Origin: Roseomonas genomospecies 6
Lineage (GTDB): Bacteria; Pseudomonadota; Alphaproteobacteria; Azospirillales; Azospirillaceae
Direction of reading: 5' to 3'
NCBI RefSeq assembly: GCF_008365375.1
Contig: NZ_QOKW01000011.1
Span: 1-64,000 of the forward strand
Length of the DNA: 64,000 bases
The notes beneath the pieces are model-generated. The model was not told the DNA's origin. It ran no database searches and saw only the letters and a program-made list of their open reading frames with translations. The translations under genes were made by a program, and so were the position numbers. Positions 17,736 through 27,063 of the stretch are shown one piece after another. The first letter of the stretch is position 1. The number at the start of each line of letters is the position of its first letter.

Positions 17736-20700
17736 GCTGGGCGGCCAACCTGTCCGCGCCCTTCATCCGGCGGCCCGTCGCCACCACCCTGCTGACGCTG
17801 GGGCTGGCGCTGGCCGGGGCGCTGGGCTTCCTCGGGCTGCCGGTGTCGCCGCTGCCGCAGGTGGATTTCCCGACCATCTCGGTCAGCGCCTCGATGCCCG
17901 GCGCCAGCCCGGAGACGATGGCGGCCAGCGTCGCCACACCGCTGGAACGGCATCTGGCGCAGATCGCCGACGTGACGGAGATGACCTCCTCCAGTTCCGC
18001 CGGATCGACGCGCATCACGCTCCAGTTCGGGTTGAGCCGCGACATCGACGCCGCGGGCCGCGAGGTGCAGGCGGCCATCAACGCCGCCCGCGCCGACCTG
18101 CCGTCCAGCCTGCGGAGCAACCCGACCTACCGCAAGGTCAACCCCGCCGACGCGCCGATCATGATCCTGACCATGACCTCGGCCACGCTCAGCCAGGGTC
18201 AGCTTTACGATTCCGCCGCGACGGTGCTCCAGCAGAAGCTGTCGCAGGTGGAGGGCATCGGGCAGGTCACCATCGGCGGCAGCTCGCTTCCCGCCGTGCG
18301 GGTGGCGCTGAACCCCCGCGCGCTGTTCCAGTACGGCATCGGGCTGGAGGACGTGCGGGCGGCCATCGCGTCGGCCAACGCCAACGCCCCCAAGGGCGCC
18401 GTCGAGGACGGGGATCTGCGGTTCCAGATCTACACCAACGATCAGGCCCGCAAGGCGGAAGAATACCGCTCCCTCATCATCGCCTACCGCAACGGGGCCG
18501 CGGTCCGCCTGTCCGACGTGGCCGAGGTGTCGGACAGCGTGGAGGATCTGCGCCACGCCGGCATCACCAACGGCAAGCCCTCCGTCCTTCTGATCCTGAA
18601 CCGCCAGCCGGGGGCGAACATCATCGAGACGGTGGACCGGGTGAAGGCCATGCTGCCGGAGCTTCGGGCCTCCATCCCCGCCGACATCGACCTGTCGGTT
18701 TCCAGCGACCGCACCACGACCATCCGCGCCTCGCTGGCGGAGGTGGAGCACACTTTGATCATCGCCGTCGGGCTGGTGGTGATGGTGGTGTTCCTGTTCC
18801 TGCGCAACGCGCGGGCCGCCCTGATCCCCAGCGTGGTCGTGCCGGTGTCGCTGGTCGCCACCTTCGGCGCCATGTATCTGCTCGGCTACAGCCTGAACAA
18901 CCTGTCGCTGATGGCGCTGACCATCGCCACGGGCTTCGTGGTGGACGATGCCATCGTCGTGCTGGAGAACATCGCCCGCCACATCGAGAACGGCATGTCC
19001 CGCACCCAGGCCGCGCTGCGCGGCGCGCGGGAGGTGGGGTTCACCGTCCTGTCGATGAGCGTGTCGCTGGTCGCCGTCTTCATCCCGATCCTGCTGATGG
19101 GCGGAATCGTCGGGCGGCTGTTCCGCGAATTCGCTCTCACGCTGTCCATCGCCATCCTCGTCTCGATGGTCGTCAGCCTGACCACCACGCCGATGATGTG
19201 CGCCGTCCTGCTGCGGGAGCCGCGCAAGTCCAGGGAGCCGGGCCGCGTCGTCGGCGCGTTGCGGCGCTTCGGTGCCCGGATCGGCGGCGGCACGCTGCGC
19301 CTCTACGACCGGACGCTGACGGCGGCGCTCGACAACAGCCTGCTGACCATGGTGGTCTTCGCGGCGACCGTGGTGCTCTCCGTCCATCTCTTCACGATCA
19401 TTCCAAAGGGCTTCTTCCCGCAGCAGGACACGGGCCGCCTGAACGGCTTCGTCGTGGCGGACCAGAGCACCTCCTTCGCCCTGATGAAGGAGAAGATGGA
19501 GCGCTTCGTGGCGCTGGTGCAGGCCGACCCGGCGGTGGACACGGTGGTGGGCTACACCGGCGGCAGCCGGACCAACAGCGGTTACATGGCCGTCTCGCTG
19601 AAGCCATTGGCGGAGCGCGGCGTGACGGCGGACGAGGTGATCGCCCGGCTGCGCACCCAGCTTTCCCAAGTGCCCGGCGCCAACCTGTATCTGTCGGCCA
19701 TGCAGGATCTGAGGGCGGGGGCCAGACAGGCCAACGCCAATTACCAGTTCACCCTTCAGGGCGACACGCTGGACGAGTTGCAGACCTGGGCGCCCCGCCT
19801 GACCCAGGCGCTTCAGCAGGTCCCGGAACTGACGGAGGTGAACTCCGACCAGCAGCAGCGCGGGCTGGCGCTGGAGGTCACGGTGGACCGCGACGCCGCG
19901 GCGCGGCTGGGCCTGTCCTACAGCCAGATCAACAACACGCTCTACGACGCCTTCGGCCAGCGCTCCGTCTCGACCATCTTCAACCCTCTGAACCAGTACC
20001 GCGTCATCATGGAGGTCGCTCCCCAATACCGTGAGGACCCGGAGATGATGAAGGACCTCCTCATCAGCACCTCGGGCGGGGCGGTCAGTGGGACGCAGGC
20101 GACCAGCGGCATCGCCGGGGCGGCCACGGCCGACACCGAGGCCGCGCGCAACCAGCGCATCAACCAGATCGCCAGCACCGGGCGCACCGCCGCCTCCACC
20201 GGATCGGCGCTCAGCACGGGGGTGGAGACGATGATCCCGCTCTCGGCCTTCGCCCGCGTCTCGCTGGAGAACACGCCGCTGTCGGTGAACCACCAGGGAC
20301 CGTTCGTCGCGACCACCCTCTCCTTCAACCTCGCCCCCGGCGTCTCGCTGGGGGAGGGGCTGGCCGTCATCCGCCACACCATGGACCGCATCAGCGTGCC
20401 GACCACCATCCAGGGCAGCTTCCAGGGCACCGCGCGGGTGTTCCAGCAGTCCATCGGCGATCAGCCGGTGCTGATCCTGGCCGCGCTCCTGGCCGTCTAC
20501 ATCGTGCTGGGCGTGCTGTACGAGAGCTACATCCACCCGCTGACGATCCTGTCCACCCTGCCCTCCGCCGGGGTGGGAGCGCTGGTCGCGCTGATGGCGT
20601 TCAACAAGGAGTTGAGCATCATCGCGCTGATCGGCGTCATCCTGCTGATCGGCATCGTCAAGAAGAACGCGATCATGATGATCGACGTGGCCCTGGAGGC

Positions 20701-20992
20701 GGAGCGGAGCGAGGGGCTGGACCCGCGCACCGCGATCCACCGCGCCTGCCTGCTGCGCTTCCGCCCGATCATGATGACCACCGTCGCCGCCCTTCTGGGC
20801 GCCCTGCCGCTCGCCATGGGCAGCGGCGACGGGGCGGAACTGCGCCAGCCGCTGGGCATCGCCATCGTCGGCGGTCTGGTCGTCAGCCAGATGCTGACCC
20901 TCTACACGACGCCGGTCACCTACCTGTACCTCGACCGCTTCCGGCTGTGGTGCCGGCGGCGGCAGCGGCCCGGCGCGAGTGTCGCGGTATGA
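17732..20992 (+). CDS. RND efflux permease, MdtC-like, with an internal low-complexity insertion
   Basis: A 1086-residue RND permease, longer than MdtC relatives (about 1025). TM4 aspartates are kept in [18 protein letters not shown], and [18 protein letters not shown] marks TM10-11. The extra length is mainly an Ala/Thr/Ser/Gly-rich stretch around residues 780-830, just before [10 protein letters not shown], in the second periplasmic porter region. The preceding permease and typical MdtC proteins lack it. It is the third gene of the efflux operon and overlaps the second by 4 bp. Having two distinct permeases side by side supports a heteromeric pump. Confidence 0.93.
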   Translation: MSWAANLSAPFIRRPVATTLLTLGLALAGALGFLGLPVSPLPQVDFPTISVSASMPGASPETMAASVATPLERHLAQIADVTEMTSSSSAGSTRITLQFGLSRDIDAAGREVQAAINAARADLPSSLRSNPTYRKVNPADAPIMILTMTSATLSQGQLYDSAATVLQQKLSQVEGIGQVTIGGSSLPAVRVALNPRALFQYGIGLEDVRAAIASANANAPKGAVEDGDLRFQIYTNDQARKAEEYRSLIIAYRNGAAVRLSDVAEVSDSVEDLRHAGITNGKPSVLLILNRQPGANIIETVDRVKAMLPELRASIPADIDLSVSSDRTTTIRASLAEVEHTLIIAVGLVVMVVFLFLRNARAALIPSVVVPVSLVATFGAMYLLGYSLNNLSLMALTIATGFVVDDAIVVLENIARHIENGMSRTQAALRGAREVGFTVLSMSVSLVAVFIPILLMGGIVGRLFREFALTLSIAILVSMVVSLTTTPMMCAVLLREPRKSREPGRVVGALRRFGARIGGGTLRLYDRTLTAALDNSLLTMVVFAATVVLSVHLFTIIPKGFFPQQDTGRLNGFVVADQSTSFALMKEKMERFVALVQADPAVDTVVGYTGGSRTNSGYMAVSLKPLAERGVTADEVIARLRTQLSQVPGANLYLSAMQDLRAGARQANANYQFTLQGDTLDELQTWAPRLTQALQQVPELTEVNSDQQQRGLALEVTVDRDAAARLGLSYSQINNTLYDAFGQRSVSTIFNPLNQYRVIMEVAPQYREDPEMMKDLLISTSGGAVSGTQATSGIAGAATADTEAARNQRINQIASTGRTAASTGSALSTGVETMIPLSAFARVSLENTPLSVNHQGPFVATTLSFNLAPGVSLGEGLAVIRHTMDRISVPTTIQGSFQGTARVFQQSIGDQPVLILAALLAVYIVLGVLYESYIHPLTILSTLPSAGVGALVALMAFNKELSIIALIGVILLIGIVKKNAIMMIDVALEAERSEGLDPRTAIHRACLLRFRPIMMTTVAALLGALPLAMGSGDGAELRQPLGIAIVGGLVVSQMLTLYTTPVTYLYLDRFRLWCRRRQRPGASVAV

Positions 20993-21013
20993 TGGCGGCG
21001 TTCGCCGACCAAT

Positions 21014-21157
21014 CCCTCTCCCGCCCCGGGAGAGGGTGCCCGCGACAGCGGGCGGGTGAGGGTCGTGCGAGGATCGAGGCGCTGATCCTCGGCGGCACCC
21101 TCACCCTTCCCACGCCTGCGGCGCGGGCCCCTTCCCTCTCCCGGGGCGGGAGAGGGG
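21014..21157. repeat. 144-bp palindromic mosaic element (nested hairpins)
   Basis: Three nested inverted repeats fill the gap between the permease and outer-membrane factor genes. A left hairpin CCCTCTCCC/GGGAGAGGG (21014-21036) and a right hairpin of the same arms (21134-21156) flank an inner pair, GGGTGAGGGT (near 21055) against ACCCTCACCC (near 21094). The inner pair itself surrounds GGATC-N8-GATCC. The arms match the single hairpins at 13066 and 39328. It looks like a BIME/REP-like alphaproteobacterial intergenic palindrome inserted inside an operon, and may modulate mRNA stability or termination ahead of the last gene. Confidence 0.75.
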
Positions 21158-21179
21158 ATTGACCGTGGATGGACCTGAC

Positions 21180-22658
21180 ATGACGACGACGTTCGGGCGG
21201 CGCGCCCGTCTCCTGGGCACGGCGCTCGGCGCCCTCACCCTGCTGTCGGCCTGCGCGGTGGGGCCGGATTACGAGCGGCCCTCCGCCCCCGTGCCGCCCG
21301 CCTACAAGGAGGGCGGCGTCACCCCCGTGGCCTTCGCCCCCGCCATCCCACGGGAGGACGGCTGGCGCCCCGCCGCACCCGGACAGACGGAGGCCGGTCC
21401 CTGGTGGACCGTCTTCCGCGATCCGGTGCTGGACGGGCTGATGCAGCGGGTGGAGGTGGACAATCAGAGCCTGAAGGCGGCGGAGGCCGCCTACCGGCAG
21501 GCGAAGGCGCTGGCGGACCAGGCCCGCTCCGGCTACTTCCCCATCCTGTCGGCCAGCGGCGGGGCGGACCGGGCGGGCACCGTGGGATCGGGCAACCGCA
21601 ACAGCTCCGGCATCACCGGCGGCCGGATCGGCAACCCGGTGACCACCTACGACGCCGGACTGGGAGCGAGCTGGGCGCCGGACCTGTGGGGCCGCATCCG
21701 CCGCTCGGTGGAGAGCAACGACGCCAACCTCCAGGCCAGCGCCGCCGACCTCGCCGCCGCCCGCCTGTCGGCGCAGGCGCAGTTGGCCTCGGCCTATTTC
21801 CAGTTCCGCGTGGCGGACGAGCGCAAGGCGCTGCTGGAGCGGGCCATCGCCGCCTACCGTCAGTCGCTGGAGATCGCCCGCAACCGCCACGCCGTGGGCA
21901 CGGCGACGCTGGCCGACGTCTTCACGGCGGAAACGCAGGTCCGCTCCACCGAGTCGCAACTCGTGGCGCTGGGGGTGCAGCGCGCCCAGTTCGAACACGC
22001 CATGGCGGTGCTGGTCGGGCAGGCGCCCGCCGCCTTCGCGCTGGCCCCGGCGCCGCTGACCGCCACGGTTCCGGCGGTCCCGCCCGGCGTGCCCTCGGCC
22101 CTGCTGGAGCGCCGCCCGGACATCGCCGCGGCGGAGCGGCAGATGGCCCAGGCCAACGCCCAGATCGGCATCGCGGAGTCGGCCTGGTATCCCGACGTGG
22201 TGCTGACCGGCTCCCTCTCCAACAGCGCGACGATCCTGCCGCGGCTGTTCCAGGCGCCGACCGCGATCTGGGCGGTCGGGGCGCAGATCGCGCAGACCCT
22301 GTTCGACGGCGGCACGCGGGAGTCGGAGGTGGCGCTGCGCCGCGCCGTCTTCGACCAGAGCGTGGCGCAGTACCGCCAGACAGTGCTGACCGCCTTCCAG
22401 GAGGTGGAGGACCAGCTCGCCGCGCAGCGCATCCTGGCGCAGCAGGCCACCGTCCAGGACGACGCCGTGCGGCTGGCGCGGGAGGCCGAGCGGCTGACCC
22501 TGAACCAGTACCGGGCCGGCACCCTGCCCTACAGCAGCGTCCTGACCGCCCAGACCGCCGCGTTGTCGGACGAGGAGAGCGCCTTGTCCGTCCGGCAGAG
22601 CCGCCTTCTGGCCGCCGTGGCTCTCCTCCAGGCGCTGGGCGGTACGCCGGATTTTTAA
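21180..22658 (+). CDS. Outer-membrane efflux lipoprotein, NodT/OprM family
   Basis: A 492-residue TolC-like outer-membrane factor. The start at 21180 gives a lipoprotein signal ending in LSAC (cysteine near residue 22) followed by AVGPDYERP, the classic OprM/NodT N-terminus. Two outer-membrane-efflux repeats follow, with SYFPILSASGG (near 117) and the helical ERRPDIAAAERQMAQANAQIGIAES (written here only as a landmark, near 310-335) segments. It completes the tripartite pump with the adaptor at 13259 and the two permeases. The upstream palindromic element leaves it about 187 bp from the permease stop, so it could have separate expression control. Confidence 0.92.
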   Translation: MTTTFGRRARLLGTALGALTLLSACAVGPDYERPSAPVPPAYKEGGVTPVAFAPAIPREDGWRPAAPGQTEAGPWWTVFRDPVLDGLMQRVEVDNQSLKAAEAAYRQAKALADQARSGYFPILSASGGADRAGTVGSGNRNSSGITGGRIGNPVTTYDAGLGASWAPDLWGRIRRSVESNDANLQASAADLAAARLSAQAQLASAYFQFRVADERKALLERAIAAYRQSLEIARNRHAVGTATLADVFTAETQVRSTESQLVALGVQRAQFEHAMAVLVGQAPAAFALAPAPLTATVPAVPPGVPSALLERRPDIAAAERQMAQANAQIGIAESAWYPDVVLTGSLSNSATILPRLFQAPTAIWAVGAQIAQTLFDGGTRESEVALRRAVFDQSVAQYRQTVLTAFQEVEDQLAAQRILAQQATVQDDAVRLAREAERLTLNQYRAGTLPYSSVLTAQTAALSDEESALSVRQSRLLAAVALLQALGGTPDF

Positions 22659-22677
22659 TCCGGATATAGGCTGGACT

Positions 22678-22706
22678 ACCCCTTCGGATTCGGCGTCGGA
22701 AGGGGT
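22678..22706 (+). terminator. Inverted repeat after the efflux operon
   Basis: ACCCCTTC (22678-22685) pairs with GAAGGGGT (22699-22706), 20 bp after the outer-membrane factor stop. No T tract follows, so this is a weak candidate terminator. Confidence 0.35.
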
Positions 22707-22886
22707 GCGGCGGCGGTCCGGCCAATTCCTTGGAAAAACTGATGAAATCCACGCTTTTGCGACGGAGGGAGGCGGCGCCGGGGTCATCCGGCTGGACGGG
22801 CTAGCCCGCAATTTCAGTAACGGGGGCGGGAACTTGCGATTTATCTGAGTCCCGTGCATTCAACCCCCAAGAAGAGCAGGCGTAGC

Positions 22887-24560
22887 ATGATCCTCGATGC
22901 TCGCTCGGTGTCGTCCGACACCAAACTAGACGCCGACCTCTGCATCGTTGGCGCCGGCGCCGCGGGGCTTGCCATAGCCCGTGCGCTGGCCGGTTCCCGC
23001 TGGAAGATCGTTCTTCTGGAAAGCGGCGGGCTCGACCCCGACGGCCACACCCAGTCGCTCTACGCCGGGGAGAATCTCGGCCTGCCCTACGAGCGCCTCG
23101 CCACCGCGCGCAGCCGCTATTTCGGCGGCAGCACCAATTGCTGGGGCGGCTTCTGCCGGCCCTTCGAGCCGATCGACATGGAGGCGCGGCCCTGGGTGCC
23201 GAACAGCGGCTGGCCCTTCGGGCCGGAGATGCTGGCCCCCTACCACGCCCGCGCCCACACCCATCTGAACCTGCCGTCGCGCATCTACGACAACGCCCAT
23301 TGGGAAAAGGCCCTCGCCCCCGAGGGGATCGGCTTCCTGCCCGTGGAGGGCGGCGCCCTGGAGAACCGCGTCGCCCAGATCAGCGACCAACCGCGCGTCG
23401 GCGTCTCCTCCGTGGACGAGATCGTCCAGGCCACCAACATCGCCTGCTACCTGAACGCCAACGTCACCGAGTTCGAGACCAACGACACCGCCACGGTGGT
23501 GGAGCGGGTCCGCTGCGCCGCCCTGAACGGCGCCCGCTTCACCGTCAGCGCCCGGCAGTTCGTCCTGTGCTGCGGCGGCATCGAGAACGCCCGCCTGCTG
23601 CTGCTCTCCAACCGGGTGCAGAGCGCCGGGCTGGGCAACACCCACGATCTGGTCGGGCGCTACTTCACGGATCACCCGCGCATCAAGGCCAGCTCCGTCC
23701 GTCTGACCGATCAGGCGCGCCATCGCCGCCTTTACGACATGACGCTGACCCTGTCGCGCCGCCGGCTGAACGCCAAGCATCTGCCCATCGCCGCCTCGCT
23801 CTCCCCGACGGCGGAGGCGCAGCGCCGGCTGGGGCTGCTGAACTCCCGCAGCTATCTGGTGGCGCAGTACCATGGCGAGGCGACCGCCGGGGTGCGGGCG
23901 CTGCACGACCTGCGCATGCTGATGTCCGACCGGCGCAAGTTCGGCCACGCCGAGGGCGACCTGCGCGCCCTGCTGCGCGAGGCGATGCCGCAGATCGCGC
24001 TGCATCTGCCGAACCTCGCCTACGCGCTGTTCGACAATGTGGTGAACCCGGCCTGGGTGGCGCGCAGCTTCCTTCTGGAAACCATCGTGGAGCCGGTACC
24101 CAACCCCGACAGCCGCGTGACCCTGGCGGCGGAGCGCGACGCGCTGGGCCTGAACCGGGCCGACACCATCTGGCGGCTGACCGCGCAGGACCGCGACAAC
24201 TTCCTGCGCACCCACGAGCTGGTGCGGACGGAGCTGACCCGCCACGGCCTGATCACGGTGACGGAAGCCGACCCGCAGGAGGCCGCCGAGCGCGCCTGGG
24301 CGGAGCGCATCTCCTGGTGCTGGCACCATATGGGCACGACCCGCATGCACGATGACCCGAAACAGGGCGTGGTGGACGCGCGCTGCAAGGTGCACGGGGT
24401 GCACAACCTCTACATCGGCGGCAGCTCCGTCTTCCCCAGCATGGGCTGCGACCATCCGACCATCAACCTCGTGGCTCTGGCCTTCCGGCTGGCCGAGGAG
24501 ATGTCGGCCCGCCTGCAGCACGACCGCGCCGTCACCGTGGAGGACCAGCAGGCCGCCTGA
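22887..24560 (+). CDS. GMC-family FAD-dependent oxidoreductase
   Basis: A flavoprotein of about 557 residues. The dinucleotide-binding motif DLCIVGAGAAGLAIARAL is near residues 17-34, and a substrate domain fills the middle. The GMC C-terminal domain contains WHHMGTTRM and NLYIGGSSVFPSMG followed by DHPTINLVALAFR. The His in HHMG and the C-terminal His/Asn region form the usual catalytic pair for oxidising alcohols or sugars. The start at 22887 (MILDARSV) is preferred; an in-frame ATG lies at 22854. It has no Tat signal or heme subunit next to it, so it is probably cytoplasmic. The substrate is unknown. Confidence 0.87.
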   Translation: MILDARSVSSDTKLDADLCIVGAGAAGLAIARALAGSRWKIVLLESGGLDPDGHTQSLYAGENLGLPYERLATARSRYFGGSTNCWGGFCRPFEPIDMEARPWVPNSGWPFGPEMLAPYHARAHTHLNLPSRIYDNAHWEKALAPEGIGFLPVEGGALENRVAQISDQPRVGVSSVDEIVQATNIACYLNANVTEFETNDTATVVERVRCAALNGARFTVSARQFVLCCGGIENARLLLLSNRVQSAGLGNTHDLVGRYFTDHPRIKASSVRLTDQARHRRLYDMTLTLSRRRLNAKHLPIAASLSPTAEAQRRLGLLNSRSYLVAQYHGEATAGVRALHDLRMLMSDRRKFGHAEGDLRALLREAMPQIALHLPNLAYALFDNVVNPAWVARSFLLETIVEPVPNPDSRVTLAAERDALGLNRADTIWRLTAQDRDNFLRTHELVRTELTRHGLITVTEADPQEAAERAWAERISWCWHHMGTTRMHDDPKQGVVDARCKVHGVHNLYIGGSSVFPSMGCDHPTINLVALAFRLAEEMSARLQHDRAVTVEDQQAA

Positions 24561-24604
24561 ACGGGAGCCGCCTGAACGGGAGCCGCCCAAACGGGAACCG
24601 GCGG
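24551..24604. repeat. Imperfect 15-bp tandem repeat spanning a stop codon
   Basis: The unit ACGGGAGCCGCCTGA occurs about three times in tandem (the last with two or three changes), beginning at the GMC oxidoreductase stop. The preceding GGCCGCCTGA is a partial copy. It looks like replication slippage that duplicated the 3' end of the gene beyond its stop codon. Confidence 0.7.
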
Positions 24605-24697
24605 CCTCCTCAACCCCAATCCCCATTGACCAAGAAATCAGCTCAACTACTCTTGAACCAGATTGGGTCCAAAGGACAAGAGAAGTTGGGGACGGGT

Positions 24698-26227
24698 ATG
24701 GCGGACGATATCGGAACGGGAAGCCCGGACCTCTTGCTGCGATTCCAGGCCATGCTGGACACGGTGCCGGACGGGATCGTCATCATCGATTCCCAAGGGC
24801 TGGTCCAGACCTTCAACCCGGCCTGCGAGCGGCTGTTCGGCTGGACCGCGGCGGAGGTCGTCGGGCGGAACGTCAAGATGCTGATGCCGCCCCCCTACCG
24901 GGAGGAGCATGACGGCTATCTGGAGCGCTACCACCGGACCGGGGAGCGCCGGATCATCGGCATCGGGCGGGAGGTGACCGGCCTGCGCCGCGACGGCACC
25001 ACCTTCCCCATGGAGCTGTCGGTGGGCGAAGCCTGCCGGGAGACCGAGGGCGGAGGCGGGGTCTACATCGGCATCATCCGCGACATCAGCGAGCGCAAGC
25101 GGGCCGAGACCGCCCTGCGGGAGCGGGAGGCCCGTCTGACCTCCATCCTGGAAACCGTGCCCGAGGCGATCATCGTCATCAGCGAGCAGGGGCTGATCGA
25201 GTCCTTCAGCCCGGCGGCGGAGCGGCTGTTCGGCTACGGCGCCGCGGAGGTGAAGGGGCGGAACGTCAGCATGCTGATGCCCTCCCCCTACCGGGAGCAG
25301 CACGACCGCTACATGGACCATTACCTGACCACGGGCGAACGGCGGATCATCGGCATCGGGCGGGTGGTTTCCGGCCTGCGCCGCGACGGTTCCGTCTTCC
25401 CCATGGAGCTGGCGGTCGGCGAGGTGCAGTTGGCCGGGCACCGCTGCTTCACCGGCTTCATCCGCGACCTGACCGAGCGGCAGGCGACCGAGAAGCGCCT
25501 TCAGGAGCTTCAGGCGGAGCTTCTCCACGTCAGCCGGGTCAGCGCCATGGGCCAGATGGCCTCGACCCTGGCGCACGAGCTGAACCAGCCGCTGACCGCC
25601 GTCATCAACTACGCCAAGGCGGTGAAGCGCCTGCTGGACCGCCCGGACGGGGCGGACAAGGCGCGGGAGACGATGGACAAGGCCACCGCCCAGGCCGCCC
25701 GCGCCGGCCAGATCATCCGCCGCCTGCGCAACTTCATCGAGAAGGGCCAGACCGAACACACGGTGGAAAGCATCGGCAAGGTCGTGGAGGAAGCCAGCGC
25801 CCTCGCCCTGGTCGGCGCCAAGGAGCGCAGCGTCCATGTCCGGCTGGAGATGAGCGGCGACGAGCGGCCCGTGCTGATCGACAAGATCCAGATCCAGCAG
25901 GTCGTCCTGAACCTCGTCCGCAACGCCATCGAGGCCATGGCCGAGTCGGAGGTTCGGGAACTGACGGTCGCCACCGGCCCCGACCCGGATTCCGCGGCGC
26001 TGATGCGCGTCACCGTGCGGGACACCGGCCCCGGGCTGGACGGGAGCGTGCTGGCCCAGCTCTTCCAGCCCTTCGTCACCACCAAGGAGAAGGGCATGGG
26101 GCTCGGCCTGTCCATCTGCCGGTCGATCATCGAGGCCCATGGCGGCCGCCTGTGGTTGGAACCGGGGGACGGAGGGGCCACCTTTGCCTTCACCGTGCCG
26201 GTTGCCGGAGAGGATGATGCACCCTGA
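24698..26227 (+). CDS. fixL: FixL-type oxygen sensor histidine kinase with two heme-type PAS domains
   Basis: A soluble 509-residue kinase: PAS1 (about residues 12-135), PAS2 (about 142-262), HisKA with LAHELNQP (His293) and a HATPase domain with N, G1 and G2 boxes. Each PAS carries the FixL heme-pocket signature: EEHDGYLERY...IIGIGR with proximal His71 and Arg91, and EQHDRYMDHY...IIGIGR with His202 and Arg222. These align with His200 and Arg220 of Bradyrhizobium FixL. PAS1 also keeps the Arg206 equivalent, while PAS2 has His208 there. Upstream in-frame TTG starts exist; MADDIG at 24698 is preferred. The stop overlaps the fixJ start. It should autophosphorylate at low O2 and pass phosphate to FixJ. 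Confidence 0.9.
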   Translation: MADDIGTGSPDLLLRFQAMLDTVPDGIVIIDSQGLVQTFNPACERLFGWTAAEVVGRNVKMLMPPPYREEHDGYLERYHRTGERRIIGIGREVTGLRRDGTTFPMELSVGEACRETEGGGGVYIGIIRDISERKRAETALREREARLTSILETVPEAIIVISEQGLIESFSPAAERLFGYGAAEVKGRNVSMLMPSPYREQHDRYMDHYLTTGERRIIGIGRVVSGLRRDGSVFPMELAVGEVQLAGHRCFTGFIRDLTERQATEKRLQELQAELLHVSRVSAMGQMASTLAHELNQPLTAVINYAKAVKRLLDRPDGADKARETMDKATAQAARAGQIIRRLRNFIEKGQTEHTVESIGKVVEEASALALVGAKERSVHVRLEMSGDERPVLIDKIQIQQVVLNLVRNAIEAMAESEVRELTVATGPDPDSAALMRVTVRDTGPGLDGSVLAQLFQPFVTTKEKGMGLGLSICRSIIEAHGGRLWLEPGDGGATFAFTVPVAGEDDAP

Positions 26228-26924
26228 CCCGCCAACGCCCGACCTGTCCCCGTCGAACATGCCCCCGTCGGACATAACGGTCTTCGTCCTGGACGACGAC
26301 GAGGCGGTGCGCGATTCGGTCGTGATCCTTCTGGAATGCGAGGGGTTCCGGGTGGAAAGCTTCGCGTCACCCGTCGCCTTTCTGGAATCGGACGCGCCGT
26401 CGCGCCGCGGTTGCCTGCTGGTCGATGTGCGGATGCCGCAGATGAGCGGGCTGGACGTCCAGGAGCGGCTGGCCCGGGACGGGCGCGCCCTGCCGGTGAT
26501 CGTCATGACCGGCCACGCCGACGTGCCGCTGGCGGTGCGGGCCATGAAGGCCGGAGCGGTCGATTTCGTGGAGAAGCCCTTCGACGAGCACGCCCTGATC
26601 GGCAGCGTGAAAGCCGCCCTTGCCCGCGCCGTCCCTGCGCCGGCTCCCCCGGCCGCCCCGGCGCCGTCTCCCGCCGCAGCGCCCGCGCCCACCGCCTCTC
26701 CGGAGGTGATGGAACGGCTGTCCAGCCTGACGCCGCGGGAACGCGACGTGCTGCAATGGCTGGTCCAGGGCAAGTCGAACAAGGTCATCGCCTTCGAGCT
26801 GTCCATCAGTCCGCGCACGGTCGAGATCCACCGCGCCCGGGTGATGGAGAAGATGCGCGCCGACAGCCTGCCCACCCTGGTCCGCATGGCCCTGTCCGCC
26901 GGCATCGCTCCCCCCAGCGAGTGA
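26217..26924 (+). CDS. fixJ: FixJ-type response regulator
   Basis: A 235-residue regulator. The receiver (about residues 20-140) has acidic residues DDDE, phospho-acceptor Asp70 in LLVDVRMPQMSG and the conserved Lys in VEKPFDE. An Ala/Pro-rich linker follows, then a LuxR-type helix-turn-helix (LTPRERDVLQWLVQGKSNKVIA, in which ERDVL and NKVIA are the key parts). Start codons at 26214 or 26217 overlap the end of fixL, as expected for a cognate, translationally coupled partner. It should activate the fixK-type gene at 27648. The linker is longer and more Pro-rich than in rhizobial FixJ. Confidence 0.9.
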   Translation: MHPDPPTPDLSPSNMPPSDITVFVLDDDEAVRDSVVILLECEGFRVESFASPVAFLESDAPSRRGCLLVDVRMPQMSGLDVQERLARDGRALPVIVMTGHADVPLAVRAMKAGAVDFVEKPFDEHALIGSVKAALARAVPAPAPPAAPAPSPAAAPAPTASPEVMERLSSLTPRERDVLQWLVQGKSNKVIAFELSISPRTVEIHRARVMEKMRADSLPTLVRMALSAGIAPPSE

Positions 26925-26949
26925 AGACGGCGGGTGATGAAAGCGGCGA

Positions 26950-26963
26950 GTGATCCACATCAA
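26950..26963. promoter_or_regulatory. FNR/FixK-type box upstream of a receiver-only gene
   Basis: GTGAT-CCAC-ATCAA matches the TTGAT-N4-ATCAA consensus at nine of ten fixed positions. It lies about 107 bp before the start at 27064, a position compatible with activation. A FixK-type protein is encoded 600 bp downstream, so feedback onto this gene is plausible. Confidence 0.55.
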
Positions 26964-27063
26964 AACCGCGTCCGATAAGGGGAACTCCGTATTCCGGCAC
27001 CGCCGGGGGCCTTCTATCTTCCCTGAAGCGCCCCGGAACGGGCGTGGTTCCGCGTGATTCCCT

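Noticed and set aside
14439..20740. Two very long antisense frames (14439-17348 and 17660-20740) opposite the RND permeases
   Set aside because: Both are shadows of strongly biased GC-rich codons; the plus-strand permeases have complete motifs and translational coupling.
21014..21157. Possible CRISPR-like repeat cluster
   Set aside because: The units are palindromic arms without constant-length repeats and unique spacers; it is a mosaic hairpin element.
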